A DNA stretch of 64,000 nt from Bacteriovoracaceae bacterium (GCA_016784965.1 JADHTQ010000022.1:1-64000), one strand, 5' to 3'; positions 7,870 through 16,617 are shown, counted from the first letter of the stretch. Made by a program: numbers and translations. The notes: generated from the letters alone by a model not told the origin.

Positions 7870-8259
7870 TGTGACCTCCTCAGTTGATGGTAGATCGCAT
7901 GTATTATTCTCTATGAGAAGTAAATATGCAGGAACTGAAAGATAATTTTCAATAATGAATTAACTGATCGGAATATTTATCAAAACCTAAATTGTTTATG
8001 CTGGGCAATTTAAGTCAGCGACAACATGCCAGTTGTTAAATAGAAGGATTAATTAACCTGAGGTTTTATCAGGTTTTATAAGAAACAAAGAATGGGGTTT
8101 GTTATCGTAAAATTATTCTAGGAGTAAAATCTAAAACTCCTTCTAAAGCATAGATTAGGTGTAAATGGTCGGGCCATTGTTGTTTAACTTAAAACTATAC
8201 TTAAACAATAATCAGATAGAAAAGAAGTCAATACAATATCGAACACTTCTAATTAAAGG
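7870..8259. other. Intergenic stretch with one hairpin
   Basis: No gene is seen. The only structure noticed is a hairpin at 8055-8075 (AACCTGA, 7-nt loop, TCAGGTT) followed on the plus strand by TTTATA, and a short direct repeat of AGGTTTTAT overlapping it. It could be a weak terminator or a binding site. Confidence 0.35.
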
Positions 8260-8685
8260 TTAGGAATCCTTAGCACTCTTTTTAATAATCCTTCTAGCTA
8301 TTTTTAAATATTGCTCCTCACTTAACTTTGATGAGGATGTTTCATTTTTAATTGAAATATCATTTTTTTGTGTAAACATTCCAAGGTATTTACCCTGTAA
8401 CTCAATGGCTCTTAAGGCAACAGATAAGTTGCCACATTTAAGTGCATCAGAGCGTAGTTGTTCTAAACTTCCCAAAATTTTTTCAACTGTCAGATTTGCC
8501 TCTACGGCCCTTTCTTTTGCATAACTTTTGATCATCTTTGCAATTTCTGGTTTCCTCAAGTTCTCTTGACCTATTGAATATGCTGTTTTTTGTGAGTAAC
8601 CAGCGTCCCTTGCAGCCCTTGTCGCATTAAAGTCTTTAAGATATTCATTTACGAAAAAAGCCTGTTTTCTAGTTAGCTGTTTCAT
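8260..8685 (-). CDS. Small terminase subunit-like protein
   Basis: The start at 8685 gives 141 residues beginning MKQLTRKQAFFVNEYLKD followed by FNATRAARDAGYSQKTAY. This LTxKQxxFvxeYlxdxNaTxAaxxAGYS pattern is the N-terminal DNA-binding helix-turn-helix of the Terminase_2 small-subunit family, which recognises pac or cos sites for phage packaging. Residues about 75-115 form a helical oligomerisation region. Family length (140-180) fits. A longer frame to 8766 would overlap the upstream gene and add non-family residues. No large terminase, portal or capsid gene is in the window, as in phage satellites that carry their own TerS to redirect packaging. A promoter is visible at 8692-8719. Confidence 0.8.
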   Translation of the reverse strand: MKQLTRKQAFFVNEYLKDFNATRAARDAGYSQKTAYSIGQENLRKPEIAKMIKSYAKERAVEANLTVEKILGSLEQLRSDALKCGNLSVALRAIELQGKYLGMFTQKNDISIKNETSSSKLSEEQYLKIARRIIKKSAKDS

Positions 8686-8691
8686 AGTTAA

Positions 8692-8719
8692 ATTATAGCA
8701 TGTCGTACTTAAATTGTAA
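8692..8719 (-). promoter_or_regulatory. Strong promoter directly before terminase-like gene (possible leaderless mRNA)
   Basis: Minus strand: TTACAA (8719-8714), a 16-nt spacer, and extended -10 TGCTATAAT with TATAAT at 8697-8692. Only six nt separate TATAAT from the ATG at 8685, so transcription would start about at the ATG. No Shine-Dalgarno lies in between. The element sits in the 38-bp gap after the upstream stop codon. Confidence 0.55.
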
Positions 8720-8723
8720 GATA

Positions 8724-9818
8724 CTAGATATTTAATATAAAGTGATCTGTACCCGGTGGTTTGCAACGCTTAGCTCTCTTAAATTGCGCCAATGTCTTAA
8801 GTTTAGTTTTCACATCTTTATTCTGCCTCTTATAAGCCTTCCACTGCTTCTCCTCTTTCTTGTCCTTAGACATGTTACTGTACGAAAGCAAAGCACGACA
8901 ACTTGCTGAGCCACAGTGCTCTTCACTTTTACCGAATTTACCTGCTAAGAAATATCTTGGACAACAACGACACTGCCTAACAATATAACCGGACTTCGCA
9001 ACACTACCCTTAATTTTCCAAATTGTGTAAAGAAACAGGGTATTTATATTACTCGTGCCGCAAATCTCTTTGTTGCTAAACGAATCTACAGCAGAATTAA
9101 GATTTTCAAATTCCATTGGTCTTAAAATGCGCTCTACTTTTAACATTACAAGGTAGTCAGAGGCTTTGGAGTACGCCATCGCGTCAGCCCAACCACTAAA
9201 ACAATCATTAACTATTTCTCTAAACTCATAACGGTACCTTGCTACTTCAGACATAAGTCCTTGCTTTGAGTGTAACAGGTCATGAACATGGCCAGAAAGA
9301 TAGAATTTCATCATTCTATAATAGTGACTTCGATAATGTTCCTTCATGTTCTCCTTATCTATAAGACCATCTATATCATAACCTCGATATATACAATCGA
9401 TAAATGGACTGTTAGCCCTTACATCGCAACCCTTAGGGAACAAGGATAAGTTTTCAAACCTGTGGTTTCTAAAAGCTATATGCCGGTTACAAATTATAAA
9501 TATAAACATATAAAAAATAAATTTCTCTTCTTCATATTTGACCTTCGCAGAACACATTGAAGATAGAAAAGTTAAAACATAAAAATCAAAATTCTCATTT
9601 TCACAAACTAAAAGTAGACATTCGAAGAGTTCATTAGGCAGTATTTTAAAAAAATCACTAGTATCATCCCCCTTAATGTTATCTCGCTTCATCTGAACTT
9701 TCTTAATTCTTGCAATATATTTTTTTTGTATTTTTGCTTGAAAGGTAGGTGGTAACACCTCTACCAGTGATTGAAATCTTTCAAGTAATGTATTTATAGA
9801 TTCTCTTTGCATAACCAT
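8724..9818 (-). CDS. Uncharacterised protein with C-terminal zinc knuckle
   Basis: A 364-residue protein without recognised family. The first 200 residues are helical, with a hydrophobic aromatic patch at about 98-115 (EKFIFYMFIFIICNRH). The C-terminal third has a Cys cluster (RQCRCCPRYFLAGKF, then EEHCGSASCRA) resembling the CxxC...CxxxC treble-clef finger of CGNR-type DNA-binding proteins, followed by a basic tail (KKEEKQWKAYKRQNKD). It is likely a nucleic-acid-binding protein. It is divergent from the excisionase gene across a 169-bp control region and sits just upstream of the small terminase. In a satellite this position often holds a regulator or packaging-interference gene; that role is inferred. 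ATG at 9812 is an alternative start. Confidence 0.6.
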   Translation of the reverse strand: MVMQRESINTLLERFQSLVEVLPPTFQAKIQKKYIARIKKVQMKRDNIKGDDTSDFFKILPNELFECLLLVCENENFDFYVLTFLSSMCSAKVKYEEEKFIFYMFIFIICNRHIAFRNHRFENLSLFPKGCDVRANSPFIDCIYRGYDIDGLIDKENMKEHYRSHYYRMMKFYLSGHVHDLLHSKQGLMSEVARYRYEFREIVNDCFSGWADAMAYSKASDYLVMLKVERILRPMEFENLNSAVDSFSNKEICGTSNINTLFLYTIWKIKGSVAKSGYIVRQCRCCPRYFLAGKFGKSEEHCGSASCRALLSYSNMSKDKKEEKQWKAYKRQNKDVKTKLKTLAQFKRAKRCKPPGTDHFILNI

Positions 9819-9829
9819 GCTTTAATCTC

Positions 9830-9958
9830 ACACAAATGTTACACGTTTGCAAGAAGACTCGTTAGATCAAAAAACATCAGTGTTATTAGGTAATTACAGC
9901 AGACAACAGTAATTCAATAAAGTAAGTTGTTAATAATGGAGTATGAATTTGTGTAACA
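9830..9958. promoter_or_regulatory. Divergent control region with inverted operator-like words
   Basis: Between the two divergent genes, ACACAAAT (9830-9837) and TGTTACAC (9837-9844) recur as reverse complements ATTTGTGT (9947-9954) and GTGTAACA (9951-9958), one set next to each gene. This looks like a shared regulator-binding layout controlling both directions; the regulator is not identified. Confidence 0.4.
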
Positions 9959-9987
9959 ATATTTAACAATTAATAAGGAGCAGGGCT

Positions 9988-10185
9988 ATGCAAATGAAGG
10001 AAATGAACACACCAGAACTTTTAAATATTGATCAAGCTGCAGCTTTTCTAAATGTTAAGCTTTCATGGTTAAGATCAATTGTCTTCAAAAAGAAAATTCC
10101 CGTTATTCGGCTTGGCCGATTACTTCGCTTCAATAAAAAAGAATTAATTCAATGGCTTGAAAATAATAACCAGAACGCTATATAG
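9988..10185 (+). CDS. Excisionase/AlpA-type helix-turn-helix protein
   Basis: The 65-residue product reads LLNIDQAAAFLNVKLSWLRS then IPVIRLGRLLRFNKKELIQW, the MerR-like winged HTH (HTH_17/excisionase family): a helix-turn-helix recognising the target and a wing carrying the conserved G-R-RF. Such proteins act as recombination directionality factors or as AlpA-like regulators of integrase genes. Ribosome binding site AAGGAGCAGGGCT lies just before the ATG. It is 104 bp upstream of the replication protein gene and in the same direction as the integrase, so it probably belongs to their operon. Confidence 0.8.
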   Translation: MQMKEMNTPELLNIDQAAAFLNVKLSWLRSIVFKKKIPVIRLGRLLRFNKKELIQWLENNNQNAI

Positions 10186-10289
10186 CTTTAAATGCATCGA
10201 GAAAGAAGTTAATGATTTTACATATGATCTATATATATAGCTAATTTCTCACATAACTAAGCATTTTAAATTAACAATCGGAGGGAAAT

Positions 10290-12743
10290 ATGTCTGATAT
10301 AGACTTGTTGGGTCGCATTGCGTCTCATACTCAAGCAAAAAGAACGAAAAACGGATTTATAGGACATTGTCCATGTCACCATGACTCTAATCCATCATTA
10401 TCAATAACAGCTACCAACAATAAAACAAATCCTCTTATCTACTGTCATGCAGGGTGTTCCCAAGAAGACCTCATTTCTTACTTCAGAAGACATAGTCTAT
10501 GGTTAAGCAAGGAAACAAGTTCTGTCAGTTTTGACAGTACAAACAATAGAGACATTAAAAAAAAGGATACTCTAATGATAAGTAAAATCATCAAAGAATG
10601 TAATCAATTATCACAACCAAACCCAGCTACATTGTATATTAAGAACAGAGGACTGTTGCCTGTAGAGAATCCATCTTTATTATATCACCCAAAACTTATT
10701 TATAATGAGTGCGGAAAAACAGCAACACATCCTGCCCTTGTTGCAAAAATAACTGACCTTAAGGGGACTACTCTTGGAATACAACGTATCTACCTAACAA
10801 ATAATGGAGATAAGGCCCTACTTAGTAATCCAAAGAAAGTACTCGGAGACTTGAAGGGCAATGCAATTATGCTAGATGCCCCTAATGATGTTTTACATAT
10901 TGCAGAAGGATTAGAAACGGCATTGGCGGTACGAGAGGCTTTGAAAGAATCAACTTGGTCAGTAGTAAATGCAAATAATATTTTAACTGTAAACTTACCT
11001 GCAAATATTAAAGAGCTTCATATATGGGCCGACAAAGATAAAAGTAAAACCGGAGAGATAAAGGCCCTTGAGGCTGCTAAGACTATAAACAACAGTGGAG
11101 TAATAGTCTATGTCCATGTACCTCCACTGGAAGTGTGTGAAAGCTCCAAAGGGGTTGACTGGCTTGATGTGCTAAACCAACCAAATGGAAAAGCACTAAT
11201 TCTCGAAGGCAGAAATAACGACCCTGTGTACCCATGGGAAAGCCCCACACTAATAACAAAGGTATCCAAAAAAGCTCCGCCTTTGCCCCCTAACATTATC
11301 CCCCCCACTGTAAGAGATTTTGTAATAGATGTTTCTGAGAGGCTTCAGGTTCCTTCAGAATTTGTTGCCATTCCTTTAATCGTATGTAGTTCAATTTTAA
11401 TTGGAAATAAATTGGCCATCTACCCAAAAAAATTCGACTCTTGGAGTGTAACTCCAAACTTATGGGGAGCGATTATTGCTAAGCCTAGCACAAAAAAAAC
11501 TCCTGCTCAAAAAAGCATTATAAGTCTACTTAATAAACTATCTACTCAGGAGAGGCAGAGAGTACAACAACACAACGAGAAGAACAAAGTAAAAATTATA
11601 TCTATAAAAGAACAAATCGAAGGAATCAAAAGCAAACTCAAGGCACGTAAGAACATAGATGAAAATGAAAACGAACTAACTCTACTAATTGCAGAACTTG
11701 AAAAGACCGAAACTTCTGAAAAGAGGTATTATATCAATGATGCAACGGTTGAAATGTTAACAGAATTATTAAAAGTTAACTCCAATGGTTTACTAGTATT
11801 TCGAGACGAGCTAATGGGTTTTTTAAAAAGCTTAGATAAACCTAACCGATGTACAGATCGTGCTTTTTTTTTAGAATCATGGGATGGTAGTTTACCTTTC
11901 CAGACAGGTCGAATCTCCAGAGGTGAAGTATATATAGAATCACTATGCTTATCGATTCTAGGAGGAATTCAGCCTTCAAAATTAAAACCATATATTAATG
12001 ACGCTGTTAATGGACTACTAGGAGACGATGGGTTCATTCAAAGGTTTCAACTGATTGTTTACCCTGAAATTGATCATAAGTATGAATACGTAGATCGTAA
12101 ACCAAACACAAAGGCAAAGGAAGAAGTTCAGAAGTTTCTCAAAGGCCTTGAAGAACTTAACCTTGATCACTTTGATATTGATGGCAATGGACAACACTAT
12201 GTTAAATTTTCAGAAAACGCCCAAAAGGTATTGAGTAAATGGCTAATTGACCATGAAACAAGACTACGGTCTGGAAAAATTGAATGCCATGCCCTTGAAT
12301 TACATCTGGCAAAATATGCATCTTTAATGCCAAGCCTTGCTTTAATTTTTCACCTCATGGACTACGTTGCTCAGAAAACTCGTGATACAAGTGTCTCACA
12401 AGAGGCAACCGCAAAAGCAATATTGTGGTGTCAGTTTCTAGAGGGCCATGCAGACAAGATATATAGCCTTGCTGTAACTCAGGAAACTAACTCCGCAGTG
12501 GCAATAGCTCAAAAAATTAAGAGCAACGAGATTGCTAATGGAACTTCAGCTAGAGAAATCCTTCGACATGGTTGGTCAAAGCTTAAAAGACCAAAAGACA
12601 TTCACGATGGTTTAATTATTTTGGAACTTAATAATTGGATAATGCTTGAAGTAGATAAACCAGTAACTGGCCGACCCAGCAGTCCCACAATCAAGATCAA
12701 CCCTATTCTATTTAAAAACAATGAGTATTTTAAAACATTATAA
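10290..12743 (+). CDS. Primase-like/DUF3987 replication protein
   Basis: An 817-residue protein of mobile elements. Residues about 1-65 form a CHC2-type zinc-binding domain (GHCPCHHDSNPSL ... LIYCHAGCSQ), which in primases contacts template DNA. Residues about 150-290 form a Toprim domain (LHIAEGLETALAVREA with the catalytic Glu, LHIWADKDKS with the metal-binding acidic pair). From about 345 to the end it matches DUF3987 helicase-like proteins (SEFVAIPLIVCSSILIGN, VFRDELMGFLKSLD, ILGGIQPSKLKPYI), including a coiled-coil insertion at about 420-480. A GGAGGG lies 6 nt before the ATG. It probably primes and opens replication of the integrated element after excision. Confidence 0.85.
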   Translation: MSDIDLLGRIASHTQAKRTKNGFIGHCPCHHDSNPSLSITATNNKTNPLIYCHAGCSQEDLISYFRRHSLWLSKETSSVSFDSTNNRDIKKKDTLMISKIIKECNQLSQPNPATLYIKNRGLLPVENPSLLYHPKLIYNECGKTATHPALVAKITDLKGTTLGIQRIYLTNNGDKALLSNPKKVLGDLKGNAIMLDAPNDVLHIAEGLETALAVREALKESTWSVVNANNILTVNLPANIKELHIWADKDKSKTGEIKALEAAKTINNSGVIVYVHVPPLEVCESSKGVDWLDVLNQPNGKALILEGRNNDPVYPWESPTLITKVSKKAPPLPPNIIPPTVRDFVIDVSERLQVPSEFVAIPLIVCSSILIGNKLAIYPKKFDSWSVTPNLWGAIIAKPSTKKTPAQKSIISLLNKLSTQERQRVQQHNEKNKVKIISIKEQIEGIKSKLKARKNIDENENELTLLIAELEKTETSEKRYYINDATVEMLTELLKVNSNGLLVFRDELMGFLKSLDKPNRCTDRAFFLESWDGSLPFQTGRISRGEVYIESLCLSILGGIQPSKLKPYINDAVNGLLGDDGFIQRFQLIVYPEIDHKYEYVDRKPNTKAKEEVQKFLKGLEELNLDHFDIDGNGQHYVKFSENAQKVLSKWLIDHETRLRSGKIECHALELHLAKYASLMPSLALIFHLMDYVAQKTRDTSVSQEATAKAILWCQFLEGHADKIYSLAVTQETNSAVAIAQKIKSNEIANGTSAREILRHGWSKLKRPKDIHDGLIILELNNWIMLEVDKPVTGRPSSPTIKINPILFKNNEYFKTL

Positions 12744-12916
12744 AAAAGTAACTGACAGAACTGACAAAAGTATTGGAATAAGCATGAATAGATTATATCA
12801 AAAAACACTTCACCTTAACAAAACACAACCGTTAGTATATAACCTTTCTAAATCGCTCTTTAACATTAAAATACTGGCAGCAATCATGGTCTTAGGACTT
12901 CTTTACAGGAGATCCT

Positions 12917-14041
12917 ATGGAAACAATTAGACGAGACAATAAAGTAAAATACCGTGAAATGATCCGAGTAGACGGAAGGCCCATTAAGTCACCATGCTTT
13001 GGCCGCAAGACAGATGCGAAGAACTGGAAAAGAAGGATGCTAAATGAAAGAGAGCAGTCCTCTGCTTCAGGCAGTAACTTCAATCCAAACTTAACATTTG
13101 GTACGTTTTCTAGAACATGGCTTGAAGAGGTTGTGAAGATTAGAAACTCACAAAGAACTTATGAGTGTTACAATAGCGACCTTAAAAATCACCTATTGCC
13201 CACATTGGAATTGACTCTTATAACGAGTATTAGCCCAACCAGTGCGCATAAACTGATAAGTGCTCTTAAGGCCAAAAACCTCACTCACCGGACTATAAAC
13301 AAAGTTATTGGCCTTTTAAAAACCATTTTGAACTTTGCGGTTAAATCAGATTACATTCCCAAAAACAGGCTCTTTGCTTTTCCCGAATTGAAAGAGCCAC
13401 CAAAGGCAGATGTATTTTGGGAAAAAACAGAAATATCTCAATTTTTCAGAGCAAACATAAACGACAACCTTTTTCCGATGTATCTCACAGCAATTTATAC
13501 AGGTATGAGGTTAGGGGAAATTTTAGGCCTTTGCTGGGATAGAGTAAATTTCACAACAAAGCAGATTGAGGTAACTAGAATTATGACGCGAAGTGGTCTA
13601 CAAGAAACGACCAAGACTCACAAAAAAAGAGTTATTTCAATGCATCCAGATGTTCAAGCAGCATTCGTAAAGTTAATACAGGCGCAACGTTCAAAAACCT
13701 TTGTTTTTACGAAGGAGAATGGAAGACCCCTAGACTACAACCACGTATCTCAAAGGGAGTTTAAAAAAGCGCAAAAAAGAGCAGGTTTCAGCAAGGTTAT
13801 ACGCTTTCACGACTTGAGGCATACATTTGCATCACAATTTATGATGGAAGTTGGAGACATCTATTCACTTCAAAAGATTCTAGGGCATCGCTCCATTGAT
13901 CAAACTAACCGCTATGCACATTTGAGTACAAAGTTCTTATCGGATGCGATAAACAAGCTATCATTTGACAGTGGCGTGGAAAGTGAACCATATATGAACC
14001 ACGCCTTAAAAATTTCTTCAAATATTGTAAGTATTTCGTAA
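12917..14041 (+). CDS. int: Site-specific tyrosine recombinase (integrase)
   Basis: This 374-residue integrase has an N-terminal arm-binding region (KYREMIRVDGRPIKSPCFGR), a SAM-like core-binding domain (about 55-145) and a catalytic domain. The catalytic residues visible are Arg in YTGMRLGEILGL (about 199), a Lys in the beta hairpin around TKTHKKRV, His-x-x-Arg in HDLRHTFASQF (about 299-302), His in ILGHRSIDQ and the nucleophile Tyr in NRYAHLS. Start ATG at 12917 follows AGGAGATCCT. It ends 35 bp before the tRNA-Ala 3' end, the usual position of an integrase that uses a tRNA gene as attachment site. It is intact. Confidence 0.93.
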   Translation: METIRRDNKVKYREMIRVDGRPIKSPCFGRKTDAKNWKRRMLNEREQSSASGSNFNPNLTFGTFSRTWLEEVVKIRNSQRTYECYNSDLKNHLLPTLELTLITSISPTSAHKLISALKAKNLTHRTINKVIGLLKTILNFAVKSDYIPKNRLFAFPELKEPPKADVFWEKTEISQFFRANINDNLFPMYLTAIYTGMRLGEILGLCWDRVNFTTKQIEVTRIMTRSGLQETTKTHKKRVISMHPDVQAAFVKLIQAQRSKTFVFTKENGRPLDYNHVSQREFKKAQKRAGFSKVIRFHDLRHTFASQFMMEVGDIYSLQKILGHRSIDQTNRYAHLSTKFLSDAINKLSFDSGVESEPYMNHALKISSNIVSIS

Positions 14042-14050
14042 GGATATTAG

Positions 14051-14085
14051 TACCTTGAAACCCCATTAAAAATTAATGGTGGAGG
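14051..14085 (+). repeat. Candidate attachment-site junction overlapping the tRNA-Ala 3' end
   Basis: This 35-bp stretch links integrase and tRNA. It contains a perfect 7-bp inverted repeat (CCATTAA, loop AAA, TTAATGG at 14063-14079) that runs into the tRNA CCA end, and resembles 1543-1577. The exact crossover sequence cannot be fixed without an empty site for comparison. Confidence 0.4.
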
Positions 14086-14152
14086 ATACAAGGATCGAAC
14101 TTGCGACCTCTACCGTGCCACGGTAGCGCTCTCCCAACTGAGCTAATCCCCC
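14077..14152 (-). tRNA. tRNA-Ala, anticodon GGC
   Basis: The minus strand folds into a full cloverleaf of 76 nt: acceptor GGGGGAT paired with ATCCTCC (one G-U), D-arm GCTC...GAGC, anticodon stem CTACC/GGTAG with loop GTGGCAC (anticodon GGC, codon GCC), T-arm GCAAG-TTCGATC-CTTGT, discriminator A and encoded CCA. The 3' end faces the integrase. It remains intact after integration, as expected when the element restores the tRNA tail. Confidence 0.95.
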
Positions 14153-14354
14153 ATACGGGTTTGAAATTGAATTTAACATAATTTAGTTCATACAAAGAAA
14201 TTTAGCAAGTAAAAAGTCATGCTGCTTCATACCATCTGCTGTTTCCAATTGCTCATTTGACTTTCGATGATTCGATTTGATAGGCTCCCAAGACAACTTA
14301 CAAAAGAACCCTGATAGTTGGGTCAGAATAAATGCTTAGGGAAGGAGGAGCTTA

Positions 14355-15557
14355 ATGATTTCGGTATTAGAGGCCTTTAACATTATTGACCAGTATCCTT
14401 TAAAACAGGCCACAACTTATTGTCATATTGACAAGTTAGTAGGGGAGGTTTTGGCCGAAGATATTTTGGCCGAGAGAATGATGCCTCCTTTTAACCGGGT
14501 ATTAATGGATGGCATTGCCATTAAGTTAGCTGCTTCTAGAAACCTTGTTGGGCCATTTGAGATTGCGGGGATGGCAAAAGCTGGGGAGCCACTAAAATCG
14601 TTGAATGATCCAAGTAGCTGTCTAGAAGTAATGACCGGTGCGATGTTGCCAAAAAATTGTGATTGTGTTGTGCCATACGAGCAAGTGAGTATTAGTGAGG
14701 GGAGAGCGATAATAAGTCCAAATGCTGTGTTAACAAAGATGCATTATGTGGCAATTCAAGGCAGCGACGTGGGGCTTTTGGAAACTCTAATTAACTCTGG
14801 TACAATTATGCAGTCTCACCATGTTGGAATTATTGCAGGACAGGGAATAGAGCAGGTAAGTGTTTTTGTTAAACCAAAGGTTGCAATTATCAGTACTGGC
14901 GATGAAATAGTTGCAGTTGGTGCAAAAGTACTACCCCACCAAATTCGAGATATTAATACCCATGCGCTAAGGGCCAACTTACACTCATATGGAATCGACA
15001 AGGTCAATACTTTTCACTTTATAGACGATCAGGATGAGCTGTATAATGGACTTTCAAGTATTTTAGAGGAATACCAAGTAATCATTTTAAGTGGTGGCGT
15101 TTCTATGGGTAAGTTTGACTTTGTTCCAAAAGTGCTCACTGACTTAAAGGTAGAGAGCAAGTTTCACAAAGTGGCCCAAAAACCAGGTAAACCACTGTGG
15201 TTTGGAGTCGGTTTAGACAAACAGCTAGTTTTTGGATTGCCGGGTAATCCAATTTCAGCACTAGTTTCGTTGAGAAAATTTATTATGCCCAGTATCTTCA
15301 AATCTTTTGGGGTGAAAATGGGTCAGCAAGTGGCAAAATTAGACCAACCATTTTCTTTTTCTCCACAACTAACATATTACTTGCCAGTAAAAATTCACCA
15401 TAGTGACAAGGGCGAACTGTTGGCCATCCCCTTACCACCAAAAACTTCGGGTGACTTTGCTCGCTTGGGCCATAGTGACGGATTTATTCAGTTACCGGCC
15501 AAGCAAAATGAATTTAGTGTTGGTGAAGCATTTACTCTGTATGGCTGGGATGGTTAG
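14355..15557 (+). CDS. moeA: Molybdopterin molybdenumtransferase MoeA
   Basis: MoeA inserts molybdenum into adenylylated molybdopterin in the last step of molybdenum cofactor synthesis, in the cytoplasm. The 400 residues match the family length. Visible motifs are PPFNRVLMDG (residues 44-53; most homologues have PPFDNSAMDG), VMTGAMLPKNCDCVVPYEQ, IISTGDEIV of the MPT-binding domain, ILSGGVSMGKFDFVP and GLPGNPISALVS, with a C-terminal beta domain. ATG follows GGAAGGAGGAGCTTA. It is the first resident gene right of the tRNA boundary. No other cofactor gene is in the window. The stop overlaps the convergent glycosyltransferase by 4 nt. Confidence 0.93.
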   Translation: MISVLEAFNIIDQYPLKQATTYCHIDKLVGEVLAEDILAERMMPPFNRVLMDGIAIKLAASRNLVGPFEIAGMAKAGEPLKSLNDPSSCLEVMTGAMLPKNCDCVVPYEQVSISEGRAIISPNAVLTKMHYVAIQGSDVGLLETLINSGTIMQSHHVGIIAGQGIEQVSVFVKPKVAIISTGDEIVAVGAKVLPHQIRDINTHALRANLHSYGIDKVNTFHFIDDQDELYNGLSSILEEYQVIILSGGVSMGKFDFVPKVLTDLKVESKFHKVAQKPGKPLWFGVGLDKQLVFGLPGNPISALVSLRKFIMPSIFKSFGVKMGQQVAKLDQPFSFSPQLTYYLPVKIHHSDKGELLAIPLPPKTSGDFARLGHSDGFIQLPAKQNEFSVGEAFTLYGWDG

Positions 15558-16537
15558 TACTTAAGTAACCTCTTAATTTCTAAACCCACCATTTCTGGAG
15601 TTAAGTCGATCATGCACAATTGATATATATCTTGGTGACAATGCCCTCTACCATCTTTAGTACAGGGCCTACAGTTTAAATCAACCTCTAAAGTTTTCAC
15701 TTGCTTGTTGGTAGGAAAGCCAAAGGCCGTGGGTCCAATTAGGGCCAGTGCCTTCACTCCCAGAATATCTGCAACATGCAAAAGGCCGGTATCGGCAGAG
15801 ATCACTAGATTTGCTTGTGAAATTACAGCGCAACTTTGTATTAGTGATAACTTACCTGCCATATTGGTGACACATGTTGGATTAATTGCTGCCAATTCTT
15901 GGCAAAATGTATCGTTTGGCCCACCAAGAATAGTAATTTGCTGGTCTTTTAAAAGCTCAATCAGTTTTTTCCAATAATCAAGGGGCCATTTTTTCATATC
16001 CCAGGCGGCGGAAGGAATTATAGCAATATTGTGTTTGGTCTTGATGTCTTGTGGAGTCCAGTCTAGCTTGAATTCTGTCAAAGTTTCTATGTTCCACTTT
16101 TTAAGAGGTTCCTGGTAGGAAATCATCCCTTTAAATGGTTTATTAAAGAGATTTATTTTAAATTTGAAGAGTAAAATTCGCTTAATCCGCTGCTTTTTTC
16201 TCATGGCAAAACGATTTAAGTTGAACAGTTTTGCCATTGGGCACAAAATTATCCCTAAAATGTGAGAGCGTATATTGCTGTGGGCATCATAGATGAGATC
16301 AAAGTTTTGCTGTCTCAAAGTATTGGCGAGATGCAACAACTCCCAAAAAGATGAATTTTGTTCAATGGTCCAAACTTTGAATATGTCATCGGACATGGAC
16401 AGAACTTCACTTAAGTCACTGCGGGCGCACCAATGTATCTCGGAGTTTGGGTATTTATTTTTGATTGCAAGTACTGACGACATACACTGCACAATATCGC
16501 CGAAACTAGAAAATCGTATGATTAATATTTTACTCAC
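15554..16537 (-). CDS. Glycosyltransferase family 9 (heptosyltransferase-like)
   Basis: A 327-residue GT9 protein, related to WaaC/WaaF heptosyltransferases that build the lipopolysaccharide inner core at the cytoplasmic face of the membrane. N-terminal nucleotide-fold start ILIIRFSSFGDIVQ (residues 4-17) and the second-domain donor-binding signature SADTGLLHVADILGVKALAL (about 243-262), followed by GPT, are clear. A Cys/His-rich stretch near the end (NCRPCTKDGRGHCHQ) is a common feature of this family. The exact acceptor and sugar cannot be told. The stop overlaps moeA by 4 nt (convergent), and pilT starts divergently 80 bp upstream. Confidence 0.88.
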   Translation of the reverse strand: MSKILIIRFSSFGDIVQCMSSVLAIKNKYPNSEIHWCARSDLSEVLSMSDDIFKVWTIEQNSSFWELLHLANTLRQQNFDLIYDAHSNIRSHILGIILCPMAKLFNLNRFAMRKKQRIKRILLFKFKINLFNKPFKGMISYQEPLKKWNIETLTEFKLDWTPQDIKTKHNIAIIPSAAWDMKKWPLDYWKKLIELLKDQQITILGGPNDTFCQELAAINPTCVTNMAGKLSLIQSCAVISQANLVISADTGLLHVADILGVKALALIGPTAFGFPTNKQVKTLEVDLNCRPCTKDGRGHCHQDIYQLCMIDLTPEMVGLEIKRLLKY

Positions 16538-16617
16538 TTTTAATGATCCACATATCTGCCAAAATAACTATTTATGCTAATATATATTAATATCAATTAA
16601 CCGTGAAGGAGTTTTAA

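Noticed and set aside
8686-8766. Longer start of the terminase-like gene
   Set aside because: It would overlap the upstream gene and its promoter and add residues foreign to the family.
12721-12930. 69-residue plus-strand frame between the replication protein and integrase
   Set aside because: It overlaps the end of the replication gene, has no ribosome binding site and no family-like composition; probably chance.
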